From Shewanella putrefaciens (lineage in GTDB: Bacteria; Pseudomonadota; Gammaproteobacteria; Enterobacterales; Shewanellaceae): DNA of 64,000 nucleotides. The first letter of the stretch is position 1. The number at the start of each line of letters is the position of its first letter. Made by a program: the position numbers and the translations under genes. The notes under the pieces are model-generated. The model did not search any database. It was not told the DNA's origin and saw only the letters and a program-made list of their open reading frames with translations. The stretch is from contig NZ_CP066369.1 in assembly GCF_016406305.1 (NCBI RefSeq), positions 2,932,501 through 2,996,500 on the forward strand, given 5' to 3'. Shown in pieces: positions 27,971 to 36,973 of this stretch.

Positions 27971-29101
27971 TTGAGATTGCCAACATCAACTGCATTAGTC
28001 TTAGGTGGAGGTGGCGCAAGGGCCGCCTATCAAGTCGGCGTGTTAAAAGCACTGGTCCAGCTATATCCCCGCAATCACGGCATCCCCTTTAAAATCATCT
28101 GTGGTACTTCTGCTGGCGCGATAAATGGTACGTCAATCGCGACCCACGCCTCTTGCTTTCACCTTGGTGTGAAAAAACTCGAATGGGTATGGCGGCATTT
28201 TGAAACCCGAAAAGTGTATCGAGCTTCCATTGCCGGGGTGTTAAGTCATTTAGCCAAAATGGCGCTCAAGGGAATGCAGGATGATAAGGTCAATACTGAT
28301 GCGGGCAGCTTGCTTGATAACGACCCACTGCGAACGCTGCTAAATGAGCTTATCGATTTTAAACGCATCGATCGCAATATCCGCAGCGGCGCCCTCACGG
28401 CACTCAGTGTGGACGCCTCCTGTTATAACAACTCCCGCTCAGTCACTTTTTTTCAAGCCTCAAGGGATATCGAAAATTGGACCAGAGCGAGACGCAGCGG
28501 CGAACGTATGATGCTCAATACTGAGCATTTACTCGCCAGTTCCGCGATTCCCATGGTGTTCCCATCAATTAAACTTAACCAAGCCTATTATGGTGATGGT
28601 TCGGTCCACCAGCTTGCACCGCTGTCGAGCCCCATTCACTTAGGAGCCAGTCGGCTATTGGTCATAAATTTGGATAGCCCCCACAAACATTACCCAATGG
28701 AACTGGAATATCATCCGAAAACGGCCACGATTGCGGGCCATCTACTCGACACTATCTTTTCAGATACCTTAAATAGCGACCTTGAGCGATTGCAGCGCAT
28801 TAATCACACCCTGAGTCTTATCCCTGAAGAGGGTCGAACTCAACTGACCTTGCAACCCATAAAGACCTTAGTTATCAAACCAAGCGAAGATTTAAGCAAA
28901 ATAGCGGCACGTTTTTACGAGGATATGCCCTGGGCCATTAAAACTTTACTCGGTTTTATTGGTATAGATAGGCAATCGGACTCAAGTATCGTGTCCTACT
29001 TATTATTCGAGAAATCCTATACCAGTGCGTTAATCGATTTAGGTTATAAGGATGCCATGGAGCAACTCAGTGAAATAAAGACCTTCTTCAACTTAACTTA
29101 A
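27971..29101 (+). CDS. Patatin-like phospholipase/lipid acyl hydrolase
   Basis: A 376-residue protein of the patatin family (serine-aspartate dyad). It has an oxyanion-hole glycine stretch 'LGGGGARAAYQVGVLKAL' (about 11-28), the nucleophile elbow G-T-S-A-G with Ser47, and the catalytic Asp209 in YYGDGSVHQLAPLS. It probably cleaves acyl chains from membrane lipids in the cytoplasm or at the inner membrane; no signal peptide is seen. The start is uncertain: only TTG codons (27971 or 27977) with no good ribosome-binding site lie upstream of the glycine motif. It is a monocistronic gene; the roughly 260 bases before it contain only the proS terminator. Confidence 0.85.
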   Translation: MRLPTSTALVLGGGGARAAYQVGVLKALVQLYPRNHGIPFKIICGTSAGAINGTSIATHASCFHLGVKKLEWVWRHFETRKVYRASIAGVLSHLAKMALKGMQDDKVNTDAGSLLDNDPLRTLLNELIDFKRIDRNIRSGALTALSVDASCYNNSRSVTFFQASRDIENWTRARRSGERMMLNTEHLLASSAIPMVFPSIKLNQAYYGDGSVHQLAPLSSPIHLGASRLLVINLDSPHKHYPMELEYHPKTATIAGHLLDTIFSDTLNSDLERLQRINHTLSLIPEEGRTQLTLQPIKTLVIKPSEDLSKIAARFYEDMPWAIKTLLGFIGIDRQSDSSIVSYLLFEKSYTSALIDLGYKDAMEQLSEIKTFFNLT

Positions 29102-29383
29102 CCGCGCATGCATCCATGTTTAGTTAACTAGCCTAAGGAATGGTTTTGAATTGCTAAGGCGAAAATGGTATAAGATGAACGTGCCCATCTTGGGCATGAA
29201 GACTTAACTGGAATGGTTAAACTCATTCTAAACTAAGGAATATTCTGTAGCAGCTAAACAGCAAATCAGTCTAAAGTCTGAATACACTGATAGATTTGGC
29301 ATTGATCATTTAAGTTGAATCACCTATCATGCTGTACTAGATTAGCTAAAAATTAGGTTAATTTTTTCTAAAAGGGAATCACG

Positions 29384-29629
29384 ATGAAAAAATCTTCATT
29401 AGCACTTATTGCTGCTATTTCAATGTTAGGTTCAGTAGCTGCACAAGCTGATGGTGGCAAAGCTACTGGTGGTACAGGTACTGGCGGTTCGACTGGTATT
29501 ATTGTTGGTGGTGGTATTGCTGCTGGTGCAGCTTTGACTGGCGTATTAGTTGCTGCAAACAGCGCTGACGGTAACCCAATCACCAACACAGGTACTGGTA
29601 CTGGTACTACTACAGGTACTGGTAACTAA
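29384..29629 (+). CDS. gfcA: Small Gly/Thr-rich secreted protein, GfcA/YjbE-like
   Basis: An 81-residue exported protein with a signal peptide (KKSSLALIAAISMLGSVAAQA). A low-complexity Gly/Thr region (KATGGTGTGGST) follows, then a hydrophobic glycine-zipper-like stretch (GIIVGGGIAAGAALTGVLVAA) and a Thr/Gly tail (TGTGTGTTTGTG). Sequence similarity is limited by composition. Position directly before gfcB, gfcC and gfcD equivalents and the same Thr-rich makeup identify it with E. coli GfcA (YmcD) or YjbE of the exopolysaccharide operons. Its function in those operons is not established. A good ribosome-binding site (AAAAGGGAATCACG) precedes the ATG, and a terminator follows, so it may be expressed in excess over the downstream genes. 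Confidence 0.7.
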   Translation: MKKSSLALIAAISMLGSVAAQADGGKATGGTGTGGSTGIIVGGGIAAGAALTGVLVAANSADGNPITNTGTGTGTTTGTGN

Positions 29630-29647
29630 TCAGTTAAAACCTTTTCT

Positions 29648-29678
29648 AAACAACCGCCTACTGGCGGTTGTTTTTTTT
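29648..29678 (+). terminator. Terminator between gfcA-like and gfcB-like genes
   Basis: AACAACCGCC-TACT-GGCGGTTGTT followed by TTTTTT. A strong stem, so the downstream genes need read-through or their own promoter in the roughly 100 bases before 29778. Confidence 0.92.
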
Positions 29679-29777
29679 AAGCCTATCGAGAGAAAATCAA
29701 GCTCTGGTTATGACTTGAAATCAGTTTCACATCTCTTTACATTTGATATTTATTACTATTGAGAATAAGCAATTCGG

Positions 29778-30488
29778 ATGCGTATAAATAAAAAACTATT
29801 GCCGCTAGTCACACTCTCGGCCGTATTAGTGGGCATTTCTGGCTGTAGCCAACGAATTAGCGCCTTGAACGATACGATAAAGCTCGCTTTTATTGGGGAT
29901 GACGACGTAAAACTCACCACAGAACAGGTAAAAGCCAATCCTTACGCCAGCATTTATGCCAAGCTTGACGACACACCTCGGGCATTTATCGCTTTAGCCT
30001 TTGCCGAGCCCCCAATTACCCTATCTTCAGTAAGACCGACTCCAGATGCGCTGGAGCTTAAATGGTTATCGGCGGATAAAGGGATGTTAGTCACCATAAA
30101 TGGTCGTTTAGTGAGAACCCATAACCTGCTCGCTGGCAATTTAGTCACAGTAGCAAGCACGCAAACTGATCCAATTCTATTAGGGCTGCATTTAAGTAGC
30201 ACACCTAAAACCTGGACGCGCACCCTTGACTGGCAACCGGATTACCACTTTGGCTACACCGCGAGTTCACAGTTTAATTTTATTGCCGAAGAAAACATTC
30301 TTATCAATGATACGCCAACACAGGCGCTGCACTTCAGCGAAATGGTTTCAATAGCAGCGCTTGATATCCAATATCAAAATGAATTTTGGATCAAACCGAA
30401 TAATGGCCAAGTGATTAAGAGTCGCCAAAAGATAGCGCCTAATCTGCCCTTTATCGATATCACCTTACTTAAGCCATTCGCCTCTTAG
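29778..30488 (+). CDS. gfcB: YjbF/GfcB-family lipoprotein
   Basis: A 236-residue lipoprotein (lipobox GISGC, Cys23) of the YjbF family, found in exopolysaccharide and group 4 capsule operons. Recognisable features are 'PYASIYAKLDDTPRAFIALAFAE', 'LKWLSADKGMLVTINGRLVRTHNLL' and the C-terminal 'QNEFWIKPNNGQVIKSRQKIAPNLPFIDI'. It acts in the periplasm or at the outer membrane and its biochemical role is unknown. It is spaced 10 bases from the gfcC-like gene, so it is part of the same operon. Confidence 0.85.
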   Translation: MRINKKLLPLVTLSAVLVGISGCSQRISALNDTIKLAFIGDDDVKLTTEQVKANPYASIYAKLDDTPRAFIALAFAEPPITLSSVRPTPDALELKWLSADKGMLVTINGRLVRTHNLLAGNLVTVASTQTDPILLGLHLSSTPKTWTRTLDWQPDYHFGYTASSQFNFIAEENILINDTPTQALHFSEMVSIAALDIQYQNEFWIKPNNGQVIKSRQKIAPNLPFIDITLLKPFAS

Positions 30489-30498
30489 TGGAGCCATT

Positions 30499-31284
30499 AT
30501 GAGATCCTATTTTCCCCCTCTGGCACTGCTCGCTAGCACGTTCTTTTTATCGACGGTTCAAGCAGAAACTCAGCTATTTGTCGCGACCACTTCAAGCAAA
30601 GAGGCCCAGGTACAAATCACCTATCCCAGCGCAATTCGCATCGGACAAGCACTGCAGGACGGCTTAGCACAACTCCCCCTCTATAATAAAACGACTCAAA
30701 ATGAGATAGTGCCGATCTACTGGTTAGGTGCAGCCCTGCTCGATATTCAAAATATCGCAGCCCTAGAAACTAAGCGCCAGCAAGTGCTTAGTCAATTAGC
30801 TGAAATGGGACAAAAAGCAGATAACAGCAGCTACATTGCAAAACTGGCACAATTAGCCCAATTTTTGCGCCAAATAAAACTTGGCCAACGCGTTATCCAG
30901 CCTTTAGATGTGGATCTTGTCCGGATCACGGATGCCTATAATTCACTCCTCGATGGTCATTTTTTGCTAGTGTTACCCCCACGCCCAACCACAGTGACAA
31001 TTGTTGGCGCTGTCGCTCAAACAGGTAATATGGCATGGAAGAGCCAGATGGACAGCCGAGAATACCTTAAACAAGCGGGCCTATTAGAGAATGCCGAGAC
31101 GAGTTTCGTCTGGATAATTCAACCCGATGGTAAAGCGATTAAACAACCTATCGCCTATTGGAATCATCAAGTTCAGGATATTGCCCCTGGAGCAACACTT
31201 TATGTTGAGTTTTCAAGCCTTTTTGATGATGACTCTGATCTAAATGCAAACATCGTTGAATTACTCAGGAATCGGGCTCTGTAA
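30499..31284 (+). CDS. gfcC: GfcC/YjbG-family periplasmic exopolysaccharide protein
   Basis: A 261-residue exported protein (signal peptide LALLASTFFLSTVQA) of the GfcC/YjbG family, whose E. coli member is a periplasmic protein with two ubiquitin-like beta-grasp folds similar to Wza domain D2. It shows 'RIGQALQDGLAQL', 'QRVIQPLDVDLVRI' and 'LLVLPPRPTTVTIVGAVAQTG', the latter resembling an SLBB strand. It is required for capsule assembly in E. coli; the precise role is not known. The stop and start codons of gfcC and gfcD overlap by one base. Confidence 0.85.
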   Translation: MRSYFPPLALLASTFFLSTVQAETQLFVATTSSKEAQVQITYPSAIRIGQALQDGLAQLPLYNKTTQNEIVPIYWLGAALLDIQNIAALETKRQQVLSQLAEMGQKADNSSYIAKLAQLAQFLRQIKLGQRVIQPLDVDLVRITDAYNSLLDGHFLLVLPPRPTTVTIVGAVAQTGNMAWKSQMDSREYLKQAGLLENAETSFVWIIQPDGKAIKQPIAYWNHQVQDIAPGATLYVEFSSLFDDDSDLNANIVELLRNRAL

Positions 31285-33641
31285 TGAAAATTTCTCCCCC
31301 TTCAATCCATCGCTTAGGCCGTTTATCCGCACTGTCACTGGCGCTATTACCGCTATTCAATGCCGCCGCCGATGAATTTTCATCACCCCAACTGTTACCA
31401 TCACAATCTGACTTTGGTGGTGTGGGTCTAATGCAAATGCCCACAGGACGTATGGCTCCCGAGGGCGAGTTTAATTTCGCAACTAGCTATAACGATGAAT
31501 ATCAACACTTTAGTGCATCGGTACAGTTATTCCCCTGGTTTGAAACCACAGTGCGATACACCCAAGTGCAAGATCTGTTATACAGTGATGATCCTAGTTT
31601 TAGTGGCAACACTAAATACACAGATAAAGGTATCGACTTTAAAATTCGTCTGCTTGAAGAAACCAATTGGCTACCTGAAACCTCCATAGGTGTACGCGAC
31701 TTTGGTGGCACAGGATTATTCGATGGCGAATTTATTGCCGCGACAAAAAGAGTCGGCCCATTAGATTTTACCTTAGGCATAGGTTGGGGCTATATAGGTA
31801 ATAGCGGCAATCTCACCCAGGATAAAAAAGATCTTAACTATAACTGCGACAGGGACACCTCCTTTGGTGGCTCCGGCGGCACGGTTGACTACCAGCGCTG
31901 GTTTAAGGGCTGCGCGGCACTCTTTGGTGGCGTTGAATACCAAACCCCGTGGGAACCTCTACGGTTAAAAGTGGAATACGACGGCAACGACTATCAATCC
32001 GACTACCCCGTTGTACGTGGTGGTATCCCTATGCCACAGGACAGCAAGTTTAACTATGGCATGCTATACCGCTTTGGTGATTGGGGGGATTTGCACTTAA
32101 GCTATGAGCGAGGCAATACTTGGACCTTAGGCTTTAGTTTACAAACCAATTTTAATACCTTGTCGCAAATTAAACGCGACCCTGCGGCGGCTAAGTATCA
32201 ACCCCTGCCTGCAGCGCCTTTAACACAAGTCTCAACCGAACCAGAGCCAAGCAGCGCTGCACCTTCTTCAGCCAGTGCAGTGACGAGCACGAAAGTAGAA
32301 CCCACTGCTGAAATTGCCACGGAAGTTGTCACTGCTGAGGTTTCAATACAGCCTCAAATCGTCACAAACACAGTCGATTGGACAAAAGTGGCACAGCAAT
32401 TGGCAGAGATTGCAGGTTACTACAATGCCAAAATTTACCTCGATACTGACAGTATTACCGTAATTGGTGAGCAGACGCGATTTAGAGATAGAAATGAAGC
32501 CCATCATAGGGCGGCGACTATCCTAGCAAACAATACCGATATCACTCGCATTAAAGAATATCGCTTAATCGAGACCCACTATAACCAGCCGATGACTGAA
32601 ACACGCATCGATGCACAAAAATTTGCCAGCGTCGCAAGCTATGGTTATCTCAATGCCAAAATGACGGATGCGAGCGAAGTGAGTGTCCCAAGCTTACCGC
32701 AAGGGCAACTGGTGACCAGCACAGATAAAGATTGGTTAGATAACTTAGGTTTTGATGTTTCCCCAACTATGGTGCAATCCTTTGGTGGCTCCGAAGGCTT
32801 CTACATGTTTAATATTGGGGTGACAGGCACGGCAAGTTATCGATTTACCGATAACTTTGAGTTTGCAGGCTCAATTTATCTTAACCTCTATGATAACTAC
32901 GATAAGTTTCTATATGACGTGCCACCCGATGGCACAGACTTAAAACGCGTCCGCACCTTGATCCGCCAATATGTTCATGACAATCCAGTGCGGATCAATA
33001 ACCTGCAAATGACTTGGATGGATAATCTTAGCGAAAATATCTCCTACCAAGCCTATGGTGGATATTTAGAAATGATGTATGGCGGTGTAGGCACTGAGTT
33101 TATGTATCGCCCACTCAATAGCCAATGGGCCTTCGGATTTGATGTTAACTATGCAAAACAGCGTGATCCCGATAGTATGCTTGGCTTCTTCGAGGAAGAG
33201 CATCAATTTGACCCTATAACCAATCGCCCCTATCGCGTACAAACGGGTGTTGTTACGGGGCATGTAACAGCCTATTACCAGCCCGAGTGGTTCCCAAGCA
33301 CCTTGTTAAAGGTGAGTGCTGGCAAATATCTCGCCGAAGATAAAGGCGTGACTGTCGATTTCTCGAAACAGTTTGATAGCGGTGTGATTGTCGGCGCATT
33401 TGCAACTAAGACTGACCTATCGGCGGAAGAATATGGTGAAGGCAGCTTTACTAAGGGCTTCTATATTTCGGTTCCATTCGATCTAATGACCATCAAGTCG
33501 ACCCACAGCCGCGCATTCATATCATGGATGCCGCTGACCCGCGACGGTGGCCAAATGCTCGGTCGTAAGTACAACTTGTTTGATGTCACTGACGCTCGCG
33601 CGCCTTGGTATACCAGACCGAGTGTTGAACCAGCGAAATAG
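31284..33641 (+). CDS. gfcD: YjbH/GfcD-family outer-membrane protein
   Basis: A 785-residue predicted outer-membrane beta-barrel of the YjbH family. It has a signal peptide (about 1-27), 'PSQSDFGGVGLMQMPTGRMAPEGEF' at the mature N-terminus (a family hallmark), many alternating beta-strands, and a C-terminal half that repeats the same barrel pattern ('FGGSEGFYMFNIGVTGTASYR', 'WMPLTRDGGQMLGRKYNLF'). A Ser/Ala/Glu-rich linker (about 305-355) separates two barrel-like halves. YjbH-type proteins are thought to help release exopolysaccharide across the outer membrane. It is the last gene of the gfcBCD unit and ends at a terminator. Confidence 0.88.
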   Translation: MKISPPSIHRLGRLSALSLALLPLFNAAADEFSSPQLLPSQSDFGGVGLMQMPTGRMAPEGEFNFATSYNDEYQHFSASVQLFPWFETTVRYTQVQDLLYSDDPSFSGNTKYTDKGIDFKIRLLEETNWLPETSIGVRDFGGTGLFDGEFIAATKRVGPLDFTLGIGWGYIGNSGNLTQDKKDLNYNCDRDTSFGGSGGTVDYQRWFKGCAALFGGVEYQTPWEPLRLKVEYDGNDYQSDYPVVRGGIPMPQDSKFNYGMLYRFGDWGDLHLSYERGNTWTLGFSLQTNFNTLSQIKRDPAAAKYQPLPAAPLTQVSTEPEPSSAAPSSASAVTSTKVEPTAEIATEVVTAEVSIQPQIVTNTVDWTKVAQQLAEIAGYYNAKIYLDTDSITVIGEQTRFRDRNEAHHRAATILANNTDITRIKEYRLIETHYNQPMTETRIDAQKFASVASYGYLNAKMTDASEVSVPSLPQGQLVTSTDKDWLDNLGFDVSPTMVQSFGGSEGFYMFNIGVTGTASYRFTDNFEFAGSIYLNLYDNYDKFLYDVPPDGTDLKRVRTLIRQYVHDNPVRINNLQMTWMDNLSENISYQAYGGYLEMMYGGVGTEFMYRPLNSQWAFGFDVNYAKQRDPDSMLGFFEEEHQFDPITNRPYRVQTGVVTGHVTAYYQPEWFPSTLLKVSAGKYLAEDKGVTVDFSKQFDSGVIVGAFATKTDLSAEEYGEGSFTKGFYISVPFDLMTIKSTHSRAFISWMPLTRDGGQMLGRKYNLFDVTDARAPWYTRPSVEPAK

Positions 33642-33658
33642 TACCTCGCTACAACGAG

Positions 33659-33690
33659 CAACGGGCAAGAATTCTCTTGCCCGTTTTTTT
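33659..33690 (+). terminator. Intrinsic terminator after gfcD
   Basis: AACGGGCAAGA-ATTC-TCTTGCCCGTT followed by TTTTT. Confidence 0.94.
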
Positions 33691-33753
33691 ACCCCTAACA
33701 GAAATTAAAAATCGCAAACTCAATGCCAGCGATGAATAGGAATGAATAGCGCC

Positions 33754-34848
33754 CTACTCTATTGGTGATTTAATCCCATGGGGCGATGAACGTAAATACT
33801 GCGGCGGCGCTTTGACTGTTGCACCTAATGTGGCTGCCGCATGCCAAGGCCAATGCGGGTCATAGAGCATAGTACGAGCGAGCGCGATAGCATCGGCTTG
33901 CCCCTGAACCAGAATCGTTTCCGCTTTATTGGCATCAGTGATTAACCCCACGGCAATCACAGGCGTATTGACCTCAGCTTTAATGGCCTCGGCAAAAGGC
34001 ACTTGAAAGTGTTCTGCCACAGGTATTTGCTGCAGTGGACTTAACCCGCCAGTACTCACATGGATAAAATCACAGCCTCTGGCCTCTAATGCTTTTGCCA
34101 GCACTAAGCTTTGGGCTAAATCCCAACCACCATCGACCCAATCGGTAGCTGAAATCCGCACACCGAGCGCTATTTTTGGTGATATTACCGCTTTAATGGC
34201 ATCAAACACGGCTAACAATAAGTTCAGTCGATTCTCTAAACTGCCACCATATTTATCGATACGTTGATTCGATAACGGCGATAAAAATTGATGCAGCAAA
34301 TAACCATGGGCAGCATGAATTTCAATCGCATCAAGCCCTAATCGTTCGGCTCTTTGCGCAGAACTAACAAATGCCGCTATAAGCTCATCAATTTCATCGA
34401 ATGTCATCGCCCGGGGTAACGCAGCGTCTACATTAAATGCCTGTGCTGAAGGGGCTATCGTCTGCCAACCATTAGGTTCATCGGGTGTGATAGTGCCGCC
34501 ACCTTCCCAAGGTTTTCGAGTTGATGCTTTACGTCCCGCATGGGCGAGTTGTATCGCGATAGGCATACTTGAATACTTGCGGATAGATTTCAGGGTTTTA
34601 TCTAAGGCAGCCTCCGTTTTATTATCCCACAGACCTAAATCTGCATAGGAGATCCGCCCATTGGGCAAAACTGCGGTAGCCTCTAAAATGAGCATTCCCG
34701 CACCCGATAACGCCATGCTCCCTAAGTGAATCGTATGCCAGTCGGTTGCTTGGCCATTTTCAGCCGAATACTGGCACATAGGCGCGATGATAATCCGGTT
34801 CGCTAACTCGAGTTGACCTAAGGTTAAAGGCGAAAATAATAAACTCAT
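33754..34848 (-). CDS. NADH:flavin oxidoreductase, Old Yellow Enzyme family (YqjM-like)
   Basis: A 364-residue FMN-dependent ene-reductase. It has the YqjM-class cysteine near the flavin (APMCQYSAENG), the substrate-binding His pair region 'EIHAAHGYLLHQFLSPLSNQR', 'KYGGSLENRLNLL', 'LGVRISATDWVDGG' and the phosphate-binding 'PVIAVGLITDANKAE'. It reduces activated C=C bonds of enals, enones or maleimide-like compounds with NAD(P)H; the physiological substrate is unknown. The second in-frame ATG is chosen because AAGGA lies six bases before it. It sits downstream of rmlC on the same strand with a 33-base gap and may be cotranscribed, though it has no obvious role in sugar synthesis. Confidence 0.9.
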   Translation of the reverse strand: MSLLFSPLTLGQLELANRIIIAPMCQYSAENGQATDWHTIHLGSMALSGAGMLILEATAVLPNGRISYADLGLWDNKTEAALDKTLKSIRKYSSMPIAIQLAHAGRKASTRKPWEGGGTITPDEPNGWQTIAPSAQAFNVDAALPRAMTFDEIDELIAAFVSSAQRAERLGLDAIEIHAAHGYLLHQFLSPLSNQRIDKYGGSLENRLNLLLAVFDAIKAVISPKIALGVRISATDWVDGGWDLAQSLVLAKALEARGCDFIHVSTGGLSPLQQIPVAEHFQVPFAEAIKAEVNTPVIAVGLITDANKAETILVQGQADAIALARTMLYDPHWPWHAAATLGATVKAPPQYLRSSPHGIKSPIE

Positions 34849-34881
34849 TGTCATTCCTTTTAATATAAACCCTGATTGGTT

Positions 34882-35421
34882 TTATGATGCTGCGCTGGCG
34901 TCACTATCCCGCCTCGATAAAATCGGTGCCGCAAGCAAGGGCCAATCGATGTCAAAATCGGCATGGTCCCAAGCAAGCACATATTCATCCTGCGGCGCGT
35001 AATAATCGGTGCAACGGTAAATCACATCGGCATAATCACTCAGCACGTAAAAACCGTGGGCAAAACCGGGTGGGATCCACATCTGCAAGTGATTATCGGC
35101 CGATAATATTCGCCCCACCCATTTCCCATAGGTCGATGAGTGTTTACGAATATCCACTGCCACATCGAAAATACTACCGGCACAGACTCGCACAAGTTTC
35201 CCCTGGGGTTGCAGCAATTGATAATGTAAACCCCGCAGGACATTTTGCTGCGATCGGCTGTGATTTTCCTGAACAAAAACAGAAGCTGGAAGTCCTCGAT
35301 TGGCAAGGCAGTCATCAAAAGAGGATTGTCTAAAGGTTTCCATAAAAAAGCCGCGTTCATCGCCAAATACCCGAGGCTCAAATACCAGCACCTCTGCTAA
35401 CTCAGTTTCAATACACTTCAT
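34882..35421 (-). CDS. rmlC: dTDP-4-dehydrorhamnose 3,5-epimerase RmlC
   Basis: A 179-residue cupin enzyme of dTDP-L-rhamnose synthesis that epimerises C3 and C5 of dTDP-4-keto-6-deoxyglucose. Signatures include '[15 protein letters not shown]', '[20 protein letters not shown]' (catalytic His region), '[22 protein letters not shown]' and '[26 protein letters not shown]'. It overlaps the 3' end of rmlA by 14 bases, so the two are coupled. No rmlD follows, so either the final reductase is encoded elsewhere or the 4-keto intermediate is used differently. Confidence 0.95.
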   Translation of the reverse strand: MKCIETELAEVLVFEPRVFGDERGFFMETFRQSSFDDCLANRGLPASVFVQENHSRSQQNVLRGLHYQLLQPQGKLVRVCAGSIFDVAVDIRKHSSTYGKWVGRILSADNHLQMWIPPGFAHGFYVLSDYADVIYRCTDYYAPQDEYVLAWDHADFDIDWPLLAAPILSRRDSDASAAS

Positions 35422-36298
35422 TAAATACCTGTTTATTAAGCAGTCCTAATAAATACTCACCATAACCACTTTTCAATAAAGGTTGCGCTAATGCTTGCAG
35501 CTGTACAGCATCAATCCAGCCAAGATAAAATGCCGTTTCTTCAGGGCAATTGATTTTAAGCCCTTGCCGTTTTTCAATCGCGGCAACAAATTGTGTTGCC
35601 TCAGCCATAGCGTCGGGCGTCCCAGTATCAAGCCAGGCGGTTCCTCGCCCCATAATTTCAACCTGTAGTTCACCTAAACTCAAATAACGGCTGATCACAT
35701 CGACAATCTCCAACTCTCCCCGCGCCGAAGGATGCACACTCTTGGCAAAATCACAGGCTCGATTATCAAAAAAATACAATCCGGGAATCGCATAGGAAGA
35801 CCGCGCCGCTAAGGGTTTCTCTTCGATTGAAATGGCTTTCCCTGAATCATCAAATTCAACCACGCCATAGGCATTAGGGTTCGCCACATGATAGCCAAAG
35901 ACAGTCGCACCCGATTGCATTTGTAATGCTTTTTGTAGGTTCGCGCGAAGATGCTGACCATAAAATAAGTTATCACCTAAGATAAGCGCACATGCATCCC
36001 CCGCCAAAAAGGACTCGGCAATGATTAATGCCTCAGCCAAACCCTTTGGTGACAACTGCTCGGCATACTCGAGCCGAATCCCCCAACGGGCGCCATCCCC
36101 TAACAGGGCACGAAAAAGCGGCAAATCATGGGGAGTGCAAATGATCAATATCTCCCGAATACCAGCCTGCATTAGGGTGACAAGGGGATAATAAATCATA
36201 GGTTTATCATAGATTGGCAGCAGTTGCTTACACACAACCTGCGTCATAGGATAGAGCCGAGAGCCAGTGCCCCCCGCCAGTAAAATGCCTTTTCTCAT
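35408..36298 (-). CDS. rmlA: Glucose-1-phosphate thymidylyltransferase RmlA
   Basis: A 296-residue nucleotidyltransferase that makes dTDP-glucose from dTTP and glucose-1-phosphate. The start is set at the ATG giving '[19 protein letters not shown]', the canonical N-terminus; the open frame extends 26 codons further without support. Motifs present are '[16 protein letters not shown]', '[11 protein letters not shown]', '[22 protein letters not shown]' and '[15 protein letters not shown]'. It is the first gene of an rmlA-rmlC pair, while rmlB lies 4 kb upstream beyond an unrelated block. An array of intergenic repeats starts about 90 bases upstream. Confidence 0.96.
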   Translation of the reverse strand: MRKGILLAGGTGSRLYPMTQVVCKQLLPIYDKPMIYYPLVTLMQAGIREILIICTPHDLPLFRALLGDGARWGIRLEYAEQLSPKGLAEALIIAESFLAGDACALILGDNLFYGQHLRANLQKALQMQSGATVFGYHVANPNAYGVVEFDDSGKAISIEEKPLAARSSYAIPGLYFFDNRACDFAKSVHPSARGELEIVDVISRYLSLGELQVEIMGRGTAWLDTGTPDAMAEATQFVAAIEKRQGLKINCPEETAFYLGWIDAVQLQALAQPLLKSGYGEYLLGLLNKQVFNEVY

Positions 36299-36490
36299 TG
36301 ATATATCTAGGATTAGTGACTCAATTAAAGTGCAAAGAGTGTAGCATACAAACGCACGGAAAAGCAGACCGGCCAAAGGCTTGCGAAGTTCTAGAAGTTG
36401 CGCAGCAACGTTCTGGATTACAGAACACTTCGTTCACGGTTGACAGAACGCTGCGCTGACGGAAGAAGCGAAACACTTTACTCTTGCGCC

Positions 36491-36703
36491 GTCATCCTCG
36501 CGTACGCGGGGATCCAGCTCTTGGCTTTAAGTCACTACGCTTTACCATCAAAAGACTTTAGTGTGGATTCCCGCGTCCATAACTGCTCCTGCACTCTTTC
36601 TAAATTAAAGAGTTCTATCTCCTGCATCTGACCACCATGGAGGGTGGAAATGTCATATTTTGTATGGAACAAAATTGACCATGCAGTCGTTCGCGGGAAT
36701 GAC
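36491..36703. repeat. E1 element copy A (interrupted)
   Basis: Left end GTCATCCTCGCGTACGCGGG then GATCCAGC; right end TGGATTCCCGCG ... TTCGCGGGAATGAC. The two ends are inverted repeats of one another and each is itself a palindrome. Removing the E2 insertion leaves about 99 bp, matching the 101-104 bp of the other copies. Confidence 0.85.
36576..36689 (-). repeat. E2 element copy A (114-bp form) inside E1
   Basis: Inserted exactly between CCCGCG and TTCGCGGG, the two arms of the right-hand palindrome of E1. In E2 orientation it begins CGACTGCATGGTCAATTTTG and ends GCAGGAGCAGTTATGGA. The middle part differs from the 146-bp copies (it contains CTCTTTAATTTAGAAAGAG, its own hairpin). Confidence 0.85.
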
Positions 36704-36973
36704 GAAAAGACAGGAATAACAAGGAAAAATGCGGCTTCGCTCTAGATTACAGAACACTTCGTTGACGGTTAGCGGAACGCTGCGCTGACGATGGACGGAT
36801 TACCGAACGCTCGCAAGTTCACTCACCGTCAGGGCGAAGCCCGTGCTGTAAACCGTAAGTCACGCAGTGACGTTCCGTAGCCGCAAAGCGGCGTTCGTAG
36901 AAACTAGAGCGCTTCGCTGCTAGAGTCTAGAGCCACGCAGCGGTGTTCTAGAGCAAGCCTGCGAGTGTCCTCT

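Larger units (their letters stand above)
36387..36970. repeat. Repeat array R1 (E1 + E2 + E3 modules) between rmlA and the histidine kinase gene
   Basis: This region of nearly 600 bases has no gene. It begins with a CTAGAAGTTGC-GCA-GCAACGTTCT hairpin and runs through 'gaacgctgcgctgacgg' modules. It then contains one E1 copy carrying an E2 insertion, and ends in a train of E3 hairpins: GGGCGAAGCCC, GTCACGCAGTGAC, GCCGCAAAGCGGC, AGCGCTTCGCT and a CCACGCAGCGGTG unit, joined by GTTCCGTA/CTAG linkers. Apparent short open frames here are by-products of the repeats. Confidence 0.9.

Noticed and set aside
29102..29383. JUMPStart/ops element or c-di-GMP riboswitch before the gfcA-like gene
   Set aside because: A weak resemblance to JUMPStart (CTGTAGCAGCTAA) exists, but the ops core GGCGGTAGCGT and the riboswitch core are absent.
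29550..29762. Plus-strand open frame overlapping the gfcA-like gene and its terminator
   Set aside because: It reads the repetitive Thr/Gly codons in another frame and runs through a strong terminator.
36398..36631. Plus-strand open frame of 77 codons in array R1
   Set aside because: It runs through E3, E1 and E2 repeats, has no ribosome-binding site, and similar frames arise in the other arrays.
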